Assembly: GCF_018397995.1 (NCBI RefSeq)
Contig: NZ_BBQH01000020.1
Coordinates: forward strand, 62,001 to 126,000
Origin: Rhizomonospora bruguierae
GTDB taxonomy: Bacteria; Actinomycetota; Actinomycetes; Mycobacteriales; Micromonosporaceae
Reading direction: 5' to 3'
Length of the DNA: 64,000 nucleotides
A model generated the notes under the pieces. The model searched no databases. It was not told the origin of the DNA and saw only the letters and a program-made list of their open reading frames with translations. Positions within the stretch are counted from its first letter, which is position 1. The number at the start of each line of letters is the position of its first letter. Made by a program: the position numbers and the translations under genes. Positions 8,504 through 19,329 of this stretch are shown here, one piece after another.

Positions 8504-9115
8504 GTGACGGACCCCGCCCGCCTCGTCGTTCTCGTCTCCGGAGGCGGCTCGAACCTACAGGCCATCCTCGACGCCTGCGCCGACCCCGGGTACGGCGCGG
8601 CGGTGGTGGCGGTGGGCGCCGATCGTTACGGAACCGTCGCCGTCGAGCGGGCCGCCGAACGGGGCATACCCACCTTTGTGGACGTTGTGAAGGAGTACCC
8701 GGACCGGGCCGGGTGGGACGCCGCGCTCACCCGGCACGTCGCCGGGCACGAGCCCGACCTGGTCATCTCCGCGGGCTTCCTGAAGCTGGTCGGTCCGGCG
8801 TTTCTCGCCGAGTTCGGCGATCGTTACATCAATACACACAACGCCCTGCTGCCGGCGTTCCCCGGGATGCACGGACCCCGGGACGCGCTCGCGTACGGCG
8901 TGAAGCTCGCCGGCGCCACGCTGTTCTTCGTGGACGCGGGGGTGGACACCGGGCCGATCATCGCCCAGGTGGCCGTCCCGGTGCTGGCGGACGACACCGA
9001 GGACAGCCTCACCGAACGGATCAAGCAGGCCGAGCGCGCGCAACTGGTCGAGTACGTGGGCCGGCTGGTGCGGGAGGGCTGGACCATCACCGGAAGGAAG
9101 GTCACCATCCCATGA
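8504..9115 (+). CDS. purN: Phosphoribosylglycinamide formyltransferase
   Basis: Transfers formyl from 10-formyl-THF to GAR, the third step of purine synthesis. 203 aa. N-terminal GAR-phosphate loop [12 protein letters not shown], then the catalytic segment [15 protein letters not shown], and the [12 protein letters not shown] strand with the catalytic Asp. The motif position usually occupied by Pro (N-x-H-P) is Asn here; the catalytic Asn and His are kept, so activity is expected. The stop overlaps the purH start by ATGA, so the two are translationally coupled. Confidence 0.95.
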   Translation: MTDPARLVVLVSGGGSNLQAILDACADPGYGAAVVAVGADRYGTVAVERAAERGIPTFVDVVKEYPDRAGWDAALTRHVAGHEPDLVISAGFLKLVGPAFLAEFGDRYINTHNALLPAFPGMHGPRDALAYGVKLAGATLFFVDAGVDTGPIIAQVAVPVLADDTEDSLTERIKQAERAQLVEYVGRLVREGWTITGRKVTIP

Positions 9116-10677
9116 CGGACCCGGGCGAGGGGCGCCGGCCGATCCGACGCGCGCTGGTCAGCGTGTACGACAAGACCGGCCTGCCCGAACTGGCCCGGGC
9201 GCTGCACGGGGCCGGGGTGCGCATCGTCTCGACCGGGAGCACCGCGAAGGCGATCGAGGCGGCCGGCGCGCCGGTGACCCGGGTGGAGGAGCTGACCGGC
9301 TTCCCGGAGTGCCTGGACGGGCGGGTCAAGACGCTGCACCCGAGGGTGCACGCCGGCCTGCTGGCGGACCTGCGCCTGCCGGCGCACGCCGAGCAGCTCG
9401 CCGAGCTGGGGATCGAGCCGTTCGACCTGCTGGTGTCCAACCTGTACCCGTTCACCGAGACGGTCGCCTCCGGCGCGGGCGTGGACGAGTGTGTGGAGCA
9501 GATCGACATCGGCGGCCCGGCGATGGTGCGGGCGGCGGCGAAGAACCACCCGTCCGTCGCCGTGGTGACCGATCCCGCCGACTACCCGCTGGTCGAGCAG
9601 GCGCTCGCCGAGGGCGGCTTCGACCTGGCGCAGCGCCGGGTCCTCGCCGCGCGGGCGTTCGCGACGATCGCGGAGTACGACGTGGCGGTGGCCGAGTGGA
9701 CGGCGCGGGAGCTGGCCCCGTCGGACGAGCGGTGGCCGGCGTTCGCCGGGCTGGCGCTGCGGCGCCAGGCGGTGCTGCGCTATGGGGAGAACCCGCACCA
9801 GCGGGCGGCGATCTACACCGACCCGGCGGCACCGGCCGGTCTGGCGCAGGCGGAGCAGCTGCACGGCAAGGAGATGTCCTACAACAACTACGTGGACGCC
9901 GACGCGGCGTGGCGGTCGGCGCACGACTTCGCCGACCCGTGCGTCGCGATCATCAAGCACGCCAACCCGTGCGGCATCGCCGTCGGCATGGACGTGGCGG
10001 AGGCGCACCGCAAGGCGCACGCCTGCGATCCGGTCTCCGCGTTCGGCGGCGTGATCGCGGTCAACCGCCCGGTGACCGTCGCGCTGGCCGAGCAGATCGC
10101 GGAGGTGTTCACCGAGGTCGTCGTCGCTCCGTCCTACGAGGACGGCGCGGTGGCCGTGCTGGCCAGCCGGAAGAACGTGCGGCTGCTGGTCGCCCCGTCG
10201 TGGCGGCCGGCCGGCTCGGAGTTCCGGCAGGTCAGCGGCGGCGTGCTGGTCCAGGCGGCGGACCGGGTGGACGCGCCCGGCGACGACCCCGCCGCCTGGC
10301 GGCTGGTCACCGGCTCGCCGGTGGACGCGGAGGCGCTGCGGGATCTGGCGTTCGCCTGGCGCGCGGTGCGCTCGGTGAAGTCCAACGCGATCCTGCTGGC
10401 CAGCGGCGAGGCCACGGTCGGCGTCGGTATGGGCCAGGTCAACCGGGTCGACTCGGCGCGCCTGGCCGTCGCCCGTGCGGGCGAGCGGGTCGCCGGATCG
10501 GTGGCCGCCTCGGACGCCTTCTTCCCGTTCCCGGACGGCCTCCAGGTGCTGATCGACGCGGGCGTGCGCGCGGTGGTCCAGCCCGGCGGCTCGATGCGTG
10601 ACGACCTGGTCATCGCCGCGGCGGCCGAGGCGGGCATCCCGATGTACGTCACCGGGACCCGCCACTTCTACCACTGA
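9112..10677 (+). CDS. purH: Bifunctional AICAR formyltransferase/IMP cyclohydrolase
   Basis: Performs the last two steps of IMP synthesis. 521 aa, full length. The N-terminal MGS-like cyclohydrolase domain begins [20 protein letters not shown] with the STGST phosphate loop and [14 protein letters not shown]. The C-terminal AICAR transformylase domain has [29 protein letters not shown] (catalytic Lys-His) and the C-terminal [11 protein letters not shown] and TGTRHFYH. The ATG at 9112 is fixed by the four-base overlap with purN. It shares folate chemistry with purN and with folD downstream. Confidence 0.97.
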   Translation: MTDPGEGRRPIRRALVSVYDKTGLPELARALHGAGVRIVSTGSTAKAIEAAGAPVTRVEELTGFPECLDGRVKTLHPRVHAGLLADLRLPAHAEQLAELGIEPFDLLVSNLYPFTETVASGAGVDECVEQIDIGGPAMVRAAAKNHPSVAVVTDPADYPLVEQALAEGGFDLAQRRVLAARAFATIAEYDVAVAEWTARELAPSDERWPAFAGLALRRQAVLRYGENPHQRAAIYTDPAAPAGLAQAEQLHGKEMSYNNYVDADAAWRSAHDFADPCVAIIKHANPCGIAVGMDVAEAHRKAHACDPVSAFGGVIAVNRPVTVALAEQIAEVFTEVVVAPSYEDGAVAVLASRKNVRLLVAPSWRPAGSEFRQVSGGVLVQAADRVDAPGDDPAAWRLVTGSPVDAEALRDLAFAWRAVRSVKSNAILLASGEATVGVGMGQVNRVDSARLAVARAGERVAGSVAASDAFFPFPDGLQVLIDAGVRAVVQPGGSMRDDLVIAAAAEAGIPMYVTGTRHFYH

Positions 10678-10679
10678 CC

Positions 10680-11177
10680 TCAGGGCGCCACCCGCACCAC
10701 GAGGCTCGCCGTTCCGGTCGTCGCGCGCCTGGCGGTGATCGTCCAGCAGCCGGCGGCCGGGAACGTCCATCCGGTGCCCCATTCGTCGCCGGGGCGCTTC
10801 CAGGTGCTGCCGCCGTGGCTCTCCGGCCCCCAGGCCGGCCCGGTGACCGCGCCGTTCGGCCCGGTCGCGGTCATCGTCAGGTCGCCGGCGCCGGTCATCC
10901 GCCAGACGACCTTGATCTCGGCGTCGCGGCGCAGCGGCCCCTCCCCCTCCCGGAAGAAGAACAGCGCCCACAGGTCCGTGCCCGGACCGCCGCCGTGCGC
11001 CTCCGGGGCCGCCTGCGGGGTGGTCGGACACTCCTGGCCCGGCACGGGACCCGCGATGGTGGGGCTTGGCGCTTCGGTGGTGCTGGGCGGCGGCGCCTCG
11101 GGCGGGCCCGCCGCGTCGCAGCCGGTGAGCACCGTCACAAGACCCACCGTCACAAGACCTGCCGGGATCCGCCTCAT
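10680..11177 (-). CDS. Putative lipoprotein
   Basis: 165-aa predicted lipoprotein. The signal peptide [19 protein letters not shown] ends in a lipobox (LTGC), followed by a Pro/Ser/Thr linker ([14 protein letters not shown]). The mature part is a small beta-rich domain with conserved-looking [18 protein letters not shown] and [11 protein letters not shown], and contains Cys pairs. The pattern resembles secreted proteins with an Ig-like or CARDB-like C-terminal fold, but no family is assigned. It is convergent with purH, with its stop 2 bp away. The ATG at 11177 is chosen for the signal peptide; ribosome-site evidence is weak. Confidence 0.7.
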   Translation of the reverse strand: MRRIPAGLVTVGLVTVLTGCDAAGPPEAPPPSTTEAPSPTIAGPVPGQECPTTPQAAPEAHGGGPGTDLWALFFFREGEGPLRRDAEIKVVWRMTGAGDLTMTATGPNGAVTGPAWGPESHGGSTWKRPGDEWGTGWTFPAAGCWTITARRATTGTASLVVRVAP

Positions 11178-11289
11178 GCGGTGGCAGAGCCTCGGGGCCC
11201 GTCGCCGGTTCCCGATGGCCGGATGCGCCCAGGTCACCACCTCGTACGGTGCCGTCATGGCGGCCGGGGGCGAGTGGAAGGATGGGGGC

Positions 11290-12171
11290 GTGACGGCCAT
11301 GGTTCTGGACGGCAAGGCGACCGCTACGGCGATCAAAGAGGAGCTGCGGGCGCGGGTGAAGGCGCTCACCGAGCGGGGGGTGGTGCCCGGGCTGGGCACG
11401 ATCCTGGTCGGCGAGGACCCGGGGTCGCAGGCGTACGTGGCCGGCAAGCACCGGGACTGCGCCGAGGTGGGCATCGCCTCGATCCGGCGGGACCTGCCGG
11501 GCACCGCCACGCAGGCGGAGGTCGAGGCCGCGGTCACCGAGCTGAACGCCGACCCGGCCTGCCACGGGTACATCGTGCAGTTGCCGCTGCCGGCGCAGGT
11601 GGACACCCAGCGGATCCTGGAACTGATCGACCCGGACAAGGACGCGGACGGCCTGCACCCGGTGAACCTCGGCCGGCTGGTGCTGGGCTACCCCGGCCCG
11701 CTGCCGTGCACGCCGCGCGGCATCGTGGAACTGCTCCGCCGGTACGGCGTGCCGCTCAAGGGCGCCGAGGTGACCGTGGTCGGCCGGGGTACCACCGTGG
11801 GGCGTCCGCTCGGGCTGCTGCTCACCCGGCGGTCGGAGAACGCCACGGTGACCCTCTGCCACACGGGTACCAGGGAGCTGGCCGCGCACACCCGTACCGC
11901 GGACGTGGTGATCGTCGCCGCGGGTATGCCCGGCCTGCTGACCGCGGAGATGGTGCGCCCGGGCGCGGTCGTCGTGGACGTCGGGATCACCCGCGTCGTG
12001 GGCGCCGACGGCAAGGGCCGGTACACCGGCGACGTGTCGCCGGGCGTGGTGGAGGTGGCCGGCGCGGTGGCGCCGATGCCGGGCGGCGTGGGCCCGATGA
12101 CCAGGGCGATGCTGCTCACCAACGTCGTCGAACGTGCCGAACGAGACAGGGCCATGGCACGGGCCAACTGA
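11290..12171 (+). CDS. folD: Methylenetetrahydrofolate dehydrogenase/cyclohydrolase
   Basis: Bifunctional NADP enzyme that interconverts 5,10-methylene-THF and 10-formyl-THF, the donor used by the nearby purN and purH. 293 aa. Motifs: [16 protein letters not shown] with the catalytic Tyr/Lys region, [30 protein letters not shown], the dinucleotide loop [11 protein letters not shown] and [17 protein letters not shown] 11290 (with AGGA 7 bases upstream) gives the usual [13 protein letters not shown]-terminus. ATG 11299 is the alternative. Confidence 0.96.
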   Translation: MTAMVLDGKATATAIKEELRARVKALTERGVVPGLGTILVGEDPGSQAYVAGKHRDCAEVGIASIRRDLPGTATQAEVEAAVTELNADPACHGYIVQLPLPAQVDTQRILELIDPDKDADGLHPVNLGRLVLGYPGPLPCTPRGIVELLRRYGVPLKGAEVTVVGRGTTVGRPLGLLLTRRSENATVTLCHTGTRELAAHTRTADVVIVAAGMPGLLTAEMVRPGAVVVDVGITRVVGADGKGRYTGDVSPGVVEVAGAVAPMPGGVGPMTRAMLLTNVVERAERDRAMARAN

Positions 12172-12215
12172 TACGGTCCGGACATAATCACGCCCCGAAC
12201 AGGAGTCACACCACC

Positions 12216-13166
12216 ATGGGCAAGAAGGTCACCGTCGTCGGCGCCGGCTTCTACGGGTCGACCACCGCGCAGCGGCTCGCCGAGTACGACGTGTTCGACA
12301 CCGTGGTCCTCACGGACATCATCGAGGGCAAGCCCGAGGGCCTGGCGCTGGACCTCAACCAGTCGCGGCCGATCGAGGGCTTCGAGACGAAGGTCATCGG
12401 GCAGACCACCGGGCGCAACGGCGAGGGCTACGAGGTCATCGAGGGCTCGGACGTGGTGGTCATCACCGCCGGGCTGCCCCGCAAGCCGGGGATGAGCCGG
12501 ATGGACCTGCTCGGCGTGAACGCCAAGATCGTCCGGCAGGTGGCGGAGAACGTCGCGAAGTACGCGCCGAACGCCGTGGTGATCGTGGTGTCCAACCCGC
12601 TGGACGAGATGACCGCGCTGGCCCAGATCGCCACCGGGTTCCCGAAGAACCGGGTGCTCGGCCAGGCCGGCATGCTGGACACCGCCCGCTTCAGCCACTT
12701 CGTCGCCGAGGCGCTGGCGGTGCCGGTGGCGTCGGTGAAGACCCTGACGCTCGGCTCGCACGGCGACACGATGGTGCCGGTGCCCTCGCGCTGCACGGTG
12801 CACGGCAAGCCGCTGTCCGAGCTGCTCCCGGCCGACAAGATCGAGGAGTTGGTGGTCCGGACCCGCAACGGCGGCGCCGAGGTGGTCGCGCTGCTGAAGA
12901 CGGGCTCGGCGTACTTCGCCCCGTCCGCGGCCGCGGCCCGGATGGCCAGGGCGGTCGCCGAGGACTCCGGCGCGGTGATGCCGGTGTGCGCCTGGGTGGA
13001 CGGGCAGTACGGCATCTCCGGCGTGTACCTGGGCGTCGAGGCGAAGCTCGGCGCGACCGGCGTCACCGAGGTCGTGGCGACCGACCTCACCGACGCGGAA
13101 CTGGCCTCGCTGAAGGAGGCCGCCGAGGCGGTCCGCGCGAAGCAGGCGGATGTCGCGTCGATGTGA
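12216..13166 (+). CDS. mdh: NAD-dependent malate dehydrogenase, LDH-like type
   Basis: Oxidises malate to oxaloacetate in the TCA cycle. 316 aa. Rossmann loop VVGAGFYGSTTA, an acidic residue ending strand 2 (VVLTDIIEGK) indicating NAD preference, the substrate-binding loop AGLPRKPGMSRMDLL with both arginines, VSNPLDEMT, GQAGMLDTARF, and catalytic His in LTLGSHGDTMVPVP. This is the LDH-like (type 3) MDH rather than the MDH type of E. coli. AGGAG at 12201-12205 sets the start. 44 bp separate it from folD; a TACGGT box near 12172 may give it its own promoter. Confidence 0.95.
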   Translation: MGKKVTVVGAGFYGSTTAQRLAEYDVFDTVVLTDIIEGKPEGLALDLNQSRPIEGFETKVIGQTTGRNGEGYEVIEGSDVVVITAGLPRKPGMSRMDLLGVNAKIVRQVAENVAKYAPNAVVIVVSNPLDEMTALAQIATGFPKNRVLGQAGMLDTARFSHFVAEALAVPVASVKTLTLGSHGDTMVPVPSRCTVHGKPLSELLPADKIEELVVRTRNGGAEVVALLKTGSAYFAPSAAAARMARAVAEDSGAVMPVCAWVDGQYGISGVYLGVEAKLGATGVTEVVATDLTDAELASLKEAAEAVRAKQADVASM

Positions 13167-13168
13167 CC

Positions 13169-13324
13169 GTCAGCCGGCGGGCTCGACGGCCCGATGAGGA
13201 CGCCGAGCCCGTCGAGCACCCGCTCCAGCCCGAACGCGTAGGCGCGCGTCGGGTCGTACGCCGCGTTCATGGCGGCGCCGGCCGCCTCGCCCACCCGGAC
13301 CGCGGTGGCTTCTCGCGTTCGTGG
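13169..13324 (-). pseudogene. Remnant of a TetR-family regulator C-terminus
   Basis: A short open stretch bounded by a stop at 13325-13327 encodes REATAVRVGEAAGAAMNAA followed by YDPTRAYAFGLERVLDGLGV. This resembles the last 40 or so residues of actinobacterial TetR regulators (family feature: a FxFGLxRxLDG helix near the C-terminus). No HTH domain, start codon or ribosome site is present, and the frame runs into the end of mdh without its own stop. Seen: the peptide. Inferred: decay of a divergently placed regulator. Chance similarity cannot be excluded. Confidence 0.35.
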
Positions 13325-13364
13325 TCACCGACATCGACGCCCGAGCGGCTGTGTGCCGCCGGTG

Positions 13365-14177
13365 TCACCGTTCCGTGGGTGTCGTAAACGGTTCGGTCAG
13401 GTGCGGGGTGGCGAGCAGCGTCTCGCCGCCCCGCCCGGCCAGGTCGCGCAGCATGCCGAGGCGGGAGTCGCGGGCCGCGGCCGGGTCCGTTTCGCCGCCG
13501 TACGCCAGCTCCGGGTCGATGACCTGGATGGCGTGCACGAGCAGGTCGCCGGTGAACAGGATGGCGTCCTCGCCGTGTTCCAGCAGCACGCACTGGTGCC
13601 CCGGCGTGTGCCCGGGGGTGGCCACGACGCTGATGCCCGGCGCCAAGCGCTCCCTCCCGTCCACTGTGGAGAGCTGCGCGCCGAGGGGCGCGAGGAGGCG
13701 GCGCGTCAGGTGCTCGCTGCCCGCCCGGATCGCCCCCACCTCGACGGCCTGCATCAGGTACCGGGCGTTGCGGAAGTAGGGCACGCCAGGCTCCCCGATC
13801 ACCGCCCAGCCGATGTGGTCGGTGTGCAGGTGGGTGAGCACGACCGTGTCCACGTCCGCCGGGTCGATGCCGGCGGCCATGAGTTCGGCGGGCAGCCGGC
13901 CGGGCACGGGCGCCCAGGTCGCGGCGGGGGAGTCGGCCGGGCCGATGCCGGCGTCAACGAGGATGATCCGGCCGCTCTCCAGGCGCAGCGCGAAGCACCG
14001 GTACCGCAGGTACCACTCGCCCCCCGGCGTGACGGCACCCGGGTCCAGCGCGTCCGCCGCCGCCCACAATTCCGGTGTGGCCTCGGGAAACATCGCCGTG
14101 CGGGGATCGGGGAAGGTGCCCTCGCCGTCCGGTAGGGGTATCACGGTGACCGGGCCGAGGGCGCGCGTGGTGGGCAC
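13365..14177 (-). CDS. Metallo-beta-lactamase fold hydrolase
   Basis: 270-aa MBL-fold enzyme. The metal motif THLHTDHIGW (HxHxDH) is intact, followed by further ligands in AGSEHLTRR, ATPGHTPGHQC and LFTGDLLVHA. Length and the GHTPGHQ motif fit the lactonase/glyoxalase-like branch, but the substrate cannot be assigned. GTG 14177 is chosen because AGGAT lies 7-8 bases upstream; upstream codons run into the icd promoter region. It is transcribed away from icd with an 83-bp divergent gap containing a palindrome. Confidence 0.85.
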   Translation of the reverse strand: MPTTRALGPVTVIPLPDGEGTFPDPRTAMFPEATPELWAAADALDPGAVTPGGEWYLRYRCFALRLESGRIILVDAGIGPADSPAATWAPVPGRLPAELMAAGIDPADVDTVVLTHLHTDHIGWAVIGEPGVPYFRNARYLMQAVEVGAIRAGSEHLTRRLLAPLGAQLSTVDGRERLAPGISVVATPGHTPGHQCVLLEHGEDAILFTGDLLVHAIQVIDPELAYGGETDPAAARDSRLGMLRDLAGRGGETLLATPHLTEPFTTPTER

Positions 14178-14211
14178 CCGCCGATCCTGCCACGCGCCGC
14201 CACGACCATAT

Positions 14212-14229
14212 GCAGTACGCTCGTACTGC
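14212..14229. promoter_or_regulatory. Palindrome in the icd / MBL divergent promoter region
   Basis: GCAGTAC at 14212-14218 and GTACTGC at 14223-14229 are exact complements around GCTC. The size and symmetry fit a TetR-type operator, and a -10-like TACGCT (14216-14221) lies within it. It may control icd, the MBL gene, or both. Confidence 0.4.
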
Positions 14230-14260
14230 TTGAGCATGTCCGCGAGAGGAGCGCCGGCCG

Positions 14261-15475
14261 ATGGCCAAGATCAAGGTGGAGAACCCGGTCGTCGAGCTCG
14301 ACGGCGACGAGATGACCCGGATCATCTGGAAGCAGATCCGGGAGCAGCTGATCCTGCCGTACCTCGACGTCGAGCTGGAGTACTACGACCTGTCCGTCCA
14401 GTACCGGGACGAGACCGACGACCAGGTGACGGTCGACGCGGCCAACGCGATCCAGCGGCACGGCGTCGGCGTCAAGTGCGCCACCATCACCCCCGACGAG
14501 GCGCGGGTGGCCGAGTTCGACCTGAAGAAGATGTGGCGCTCGCCGAACGGCACCATCCGCAACATCCTCGGCGGCGTGGTGTTCCGCGAGCCGATCATCA
14601 TGTCGAACGTGCCGCGGCTCGTCCCCGGCTGGACCAAGCCGATCATCATCGGCCGGCACGCCCACGGCGACCAGTACAAGGCCACCGACTTCGTGGTGCC
14701 CGGCCCGGGCACCGTCACCCTCACCTACACCCCGGACGACGGCTCCGCGCCGATGGAGTTCGAGGTCGCCAAGTTCCCCGGCGGCGGCGTCACCATGGGC
14801 ATGTACAACTTCGACGAGTCGATCCGCGACTTCGCGCGGGCGTCGTTCCGGTACGGCCTGGACCGCAAGTACCCGGTGTACCTGTCCACCAAGAACACCA
14901 TCCTCAAGGCGTACGACGGGCGGTTCAAGGACCTGTTCGCCGAGGTCTTCGAGAACGAGTTCAAGGCCGAGTTCGAGGCCGCCGGGCTGACCTACGAGCA
15001 CCGGCTGATCGACGACATGGTCGCCGCCGCGCTGAAGTGGGAGGGCGGCTTCGTCTGGGCCGCCAAGAACTACGACGGCGACGTGCAGTCCGACACCGTC
15101 GCCCAGGGCTTCGGCTCGCTCGGCCTGATGACCTCGGTCCTGATGACCCCGGACGGGCGCACCGTCGAGGCCGAGGCCGCGCACGGCACGGTCACCCGGC
15201 ACTACCGGCAGTGGCAGAAGGGCGAGAAGACCTCGACCAACCCGATCGCGTCCATCTTCGCCTGGACCCGGGGCCTGGCCCACCGCGGCAAGCTGGACGG
15301 CACCCCGGCGGTGACCGAGTTCGCGAACACGCTGGAGCGGGTCTGCGTCGAGACCGTCGAGGGCGGCCAGATGACCAAGGACCTGGCGCTGCTCATCTCG
15401 CGCGACGCCCCGTGGCTGACCACCGACGAGTTCATGGCGGCCCTGGACGCCAACCTGGCCAAGAAGCTGGGCTGA
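14261..15475 (+). CDS. icd: NADP-dependent isocitrate dehydrogenase (homodimeric type)
   Basis: Oxidative decarboxylation of isocitrate to 2-oxoglutarate. 404 aa, of the eukaryote-like homodimeric subfamily: begins [19 protein letters not shown], with substrate loop [32 protein letters not shown], the metal-binding [13 protein letters not shown], and the NADP site [21 protein letters not shown] at about 14243-14250 sets the ATG. With sucCD and mdh it makes this region rich in TCA-cycle genes. Terminated by a strong hairpin. Confidence 0.97.
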   Translation: MAKIKVENPVVELDGDEMTRIIWKQIREQLILPYLDVELEYYDLSVQYRDETDDQVTVDAANAIQRHGVGVKCATITPDEARVAEFDLKKMWRSPNGTIRNILGGVVFREPIIMSNVPRLVPGWTKPIIIGRHAHGDQYKATDFVVPGPGTVTLTYTPDDGSAPMEFEVAKFPGGGVTMGMYNFDESIRDFARASFRYGLDRKYPVYLSTKNTILKAYDGRFKDLFAEVFENEFKAEFEAAGLTYEHRLIDDMVAAALKWEGGFVWAAKNYDGDVQSDTVAQGFGSLGLMTSVLMTPDGRTVEAEAAHGTVTRHYRQWQKGEKTSTNPIASIFAWTRGLAHRGKLDGTPAVTEFANTLERVCVETVEGGQMTKDLALLISRDAPWLTTDEFMAALDANLAKKLG

Positions 15476-15490
15476 CCCCGGCGCACGAAC

Positions 15491-15535
15491 GCCCGGCGGC
15501 GCCACCCGGTCAGCGACCGGTGGGCACCGCCGGGC
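15491..15535. terminator. Two-part hairpin terminator between icd and hydrolase gene
   Basis: GCCCGGCGG (15491-15499) pairs with CCGCCGGGC (15527-15535), and inside it CCACCCGGT pairs with ACCGGTGG. Placed between convergent genes, it can stop transcription from both sides. Confidence 0.7.
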
Positions 15536-15559
15536 GTGTCGTCGGTGCCGGTAGCCCAC

Positions 15560-16387
15560 TTACGAGCGGGCCAGCTCCAGCAGGTCCGCCGCGACCCGCT
15601 TCGGGTGCCGGGCGTGCAGGTCGTGGTCGCCGCCCGGGTACGGCTTGATGATGACCGCCGCGAGGCCGGTGGTGGCCGCCAGGACCGCGGGCACGGCGGT
15701 CGGGTCGTCGGCGGGTACCGCCGGCAGCGCCAGCACCGGGACCTTGACCGCCGGGTGGTAGCCGCGCGGCGGGTCGTCGAACATGCCGCGGACGATCACC
15801 ATGTGCGCGTCGATCGGCAGCGGCCGTTCGAGGAAGCCGTCCGGGCGCTGCCGCAGGTTCGCCACGGTGGCCGCGACCGCCGCCGCGGACCAGTCCGGGT
15901 TGCGGGCGCGCAACCGCACCGCCAACTGTTCGGCGCGCAGGCCGCGGACCTGCGGCGGCCGCAGCGCGGCGAAGCACTCCTCCCAGGTGCCGAAGCGGGC
16001 GCGCAGGTCCAGCCAGCCGCCGTCGAGCAGACCGACGGCGGCGACCAGGTCCGGGCGGGCCGCGGCGAGCCGGACCACCACGTCGCCGCCCCAGGAGTGG
16101 CCGACCGCGACCACGCCGTGCAGGCCCGTCGCGTCGCAGAACGCGGCCACCTCCGCGGCGGCCGCCCCCGTTTCGTACCCCGGCGGCGCGGGCGGCGACT
16201 GGCCGTGCCCGCGCAGGTCCACCGCGTACGTGGCGTGGCCGGCGGCCGCCAACTCGGCGGCCACCTCGTCCCAGAGCCTGGCGTTGGACCCGAGCCCGTG
16301 GACCAGGAGGAACGCCGGCGCCCGCTCGCCCTCCCGGCGGCGGACCGCCAGGTCGCACCCCGCCCCGTCGCCCCCGCGGTCGTCCAT
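15560..16387 (-). CDS. Alpha/beta hydrolase
   Basis: 275 aa. Oxyanion-hole motif LLVHGLGSNARLWDEV, the RGHGQSPP loop, nucleophile elbow VAVGHSWGGD, and catalytic His in PGGDHDLHARH, with an Asp-bearing loop before it. This is the canonical esterase/lipase-like triad. The substrate is unknown. It ends 10 bp from the galT stop side of the same strand, so it may be cotranscribed downstream of DeoR-galT (galT stop at 16398, hydrolase ATG at 16387). Confidence 0.88.
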   Translation of the reverse strand: MDDRGGDGAGCDLAVRRREGERAPAFLLVHGLGSNARLWDEVAAELAAAGHATYAVDLRGHGQSPPAPPGYETGAAAAEVAAFCDATGLHGVVAVGHSWGGDVVVRLAAARPDLVAAVGLLDGGWLDLRARFGTWEECFAALRPPQVRGLRAEQLAVRLRARNPDWSAAAVAATVANLRQRPDGFLERPLPIDAHMVIVRGMFDDPPRGYHPAVKVPVLALPAVPADDPTAVPAVLAATTGLAAVIIKPYPGGDHDLHARHPKRVAADLLELARS

Positions 16388-16397
16388 GGAGCAGAAT

Positions 16398-17521
<1,124 letters not shown>

Positions 17522-17525
<4 letters not shown>

Positions 17526-18322
17526 GGGCGGTGCCGCCTTTCCGGCTCGGCGATGTCGGCGAGGAGCAACCGGGTGCCCAGTTCGGCGATCTGGGCCCGC
17601 ACCGGCCCGGCCAGCCCGGCGTCGGTGACCAGCACGTGCGCGGCGGCCAGCGGCGCGATGGACGCGATGCCGACCGTGCCCCATTTGGTGGCGTCGGCGA
17701 CCACCACCAGCCGCTCCGCCGCCGCCACCAGGGCGCGGTCGGTCTCCGCCTCCAGCAGGTTGGGAGTGGTGAAGCCGGCCCGCGCGGTCATCCCGTGCAC
17801 CCCGAGGAAGACCTGGTCGACGTGCAGCGCCCGGAGCGCGGCCACGGCGACCGGACCGACCAGGGCGTCGGACGGGGTGCGCACGCCGCCGGTCAGGATC
17901 ACCGCCCGGTCGGGACGGTCGGCGCGGTGGAACACGTCCGCCACCGGCACCGAGTTGGTGACCACGGTCAGCCCCGGCACGTCCACCAGCCGGCGGGCCA
18001 GTTCGGCGGTGGTCGTCCCGGCGGAGAGCGCGATCGCCGTCCCGGGCGCCACCAGCCGGGCCGCCCGGGCCGCGATGGCCGCCTTCTCCGCCCGCTGCCG
18101 GGCCGACTTGGCGGCGAAGCCGGGCTCGTCCGTGGCGCCGGCCGGCACCCGCGTCGCGCCGCCGTGCACCTTGGCGAGCAGGCCCCGGTCGGCGAGCGCC
18201 TCGAGGTCCCGCCGGATGGTCATGTCGGAGACGCCGAACTCCGCCACCAGGTCGCTGACCCGCACGCCGCCGGTCGCGCGCACCCGCGCCAGGATCGCGT
18301 CCTGCCGCTGCTGGGCGAGCAT
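17522..18322 (-). CDS. DeoR/GlpR-family transcriptional regulator
   Basis: 266-aa sugar-phosphate-sensing repressor. The N-terminal winged HTH has QQRQDAILARVRATGGVRVS, SDMTIRRDLEALADRG and KVHGGAT. The C-terminal DeoRC sensor domain has ALSAGTTTAELARRL, VVTNSVPVADV, LTGGVRTPSDALVGP and VVVADATKWG. ATG 18322 is preferred over the GTG at 18355 because the operator-like repeats (18339-18364) overlap the latter. It precedes and overlaps galT, so it probably autoregulates a deoR-galT(-hydrolase) operon in response to a sugar phosphate. Confidence 0.9.
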
Positions 18323-18338
18323 GTGCGGCCCCGTCGAC

Positions 18339-18364
18339 CGAACACCATTCAACACATACGAACA
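18339..18364 (-). promoter_or_regulatory. Three-repeat DeoR-type operator and -10 box
   Basis: On the minus strand TGTTCG, TGTTGA and TGTTCG start exactly 10 bp apart (18359-18364, 18349-18354, 18339-18344), one repeat per helical turn. Direct repeats are typical DeoR-family sites. A -10-like TAATGT (18362-18367) overlaps the first repeat, so binding would block transcription of the deoR-galT operon. Confidence 0.65.
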
Positions 18365-18396
18365 TTACCGCACGGATTCCGGCGGCCTTCCGCGGG

Positions 18397-19329
18397 TCAG
18401 ATGCCGCGGCCGCGACGGTGCAGGGCGTCCAGGACGGTCTCCATCCGGACCGCGCCGCTCATCGCCGCCAGGGCGATGGCCGCGCGGGGTTCGCGCCAGT
18501 TGTTGCGGACCGCCTCGCGGGTCCAGCGCCACGCGTCCGCGCGGTTGCCGGTCGCCGCCGACCAGCAGGCGAGCTGCCCGTAGACGCGGGCGGCGCCGGG
18601 CGCGCAGCCGGCGATCTCCGGGTGCCGGTCGATCATCCAGCGCAGCGAGCTGATCTTCGTGCCGTACTCGTACGCGTAGTGCGAGCCGCCGCCCCACAGG
18701 ACCCGGACCAGCGGCTCGTCCAGGTGCGCGACCGGGTGCCGGCGGGCGGCCCGCAGCAGCAGGTCCCAGTCCTCGTTCTGGCTGCCCGGGGCGTCCTCGG
18801 CCACCAGGCCCAGCCGGGTGGGGTCGACCAGGGCCGCCCGGCGCAGCAGGAACGTCGACGAGTGCAGCATCGCCATCCGGGACCGGGCCAGCGCGTCCAC
18901 CGGCACCGAATCCACCCCGGCCAGGCGCGGCGTCGTGGCGCCCCGGTAGGTCACCTCGATCGCGCACGTCGCCATCTCGGCCGTGGGCTCCGCGACCAGC
19001 CGGCCCACCTGCCGGCGCAGCTTCCCGGGCGCCCACGCGTCATCGTCGTCGCAGAACGCCACCAGGTCCGTGGCCAGCGCCACGATGCCGGTGTTCCGCG
19101 CGCCCGCCAGCCCCGGTACCCGGGCGTTGGCCGTCACGCCGACCGGGCGGTCGCCGTCGACGGCCAGGCTGGTGTCGGGTTCGCTCCGGTCGTACACCAC
19201 CAGGGTGCGCAGGACGCCGGGATAGTCCTGGGCCCGGACCGAGTCCAGCGCCCGGCGCAGCAGCTCCGGGCGGTTCCGGGTCGGGATGACCACGCCGACC
19301 GAGGGCCACCGCGCGATGGTGGGACTCAT
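18397..19329 (-). CDS. Family 2 glycosyltransferase
   Basis: 310-aa GT-A inverting glycosyltransferase. Nucleotide-binding start VGVVIPTRNRPELLRRALDS, acceptor-side ARNTGI, metal-binding VAFCDDDDAWAPGKLRRQ (DxD), and SQNEDWDLLLRAAR, whose ED is the usual catalytic-base position. No membrane segment, so it is cytoplasmic. Its ATG overlaps the upstream sulfotransferase stop by four bases. Context: an accessory surface-polysaccharide locus. Donor and acceptor sugars cannot be told from sequence. Confidence 0.88.
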   Translation of the reverse strand: MSPTIARWPSVGVVIPTRNRPELLRRALDSVRAQDYPGVLRTLVVYDRSEPDTSLAVDGDRPVGVTANARVPGLAGARNTGIVALATDLVAFCDDDDAWAPGKLRRQVGRLVAEPTAEMATCAIEVTYRGATTPRLAGVDSVPVDALARSRMAMLHSSTFLLRRAALVDPTRLGLVAEDAPGSQNEDWDLLLRAARRHPVAHLDEPLVRVLWGGGSHYAYEYGTKISSLRWMIDRHPEIAGCAPGAARVYGQLACWSAATGNRADAWRWTREAVRNNWREPRAAIALAAMSGAVRMETVLDALHRRGRGI

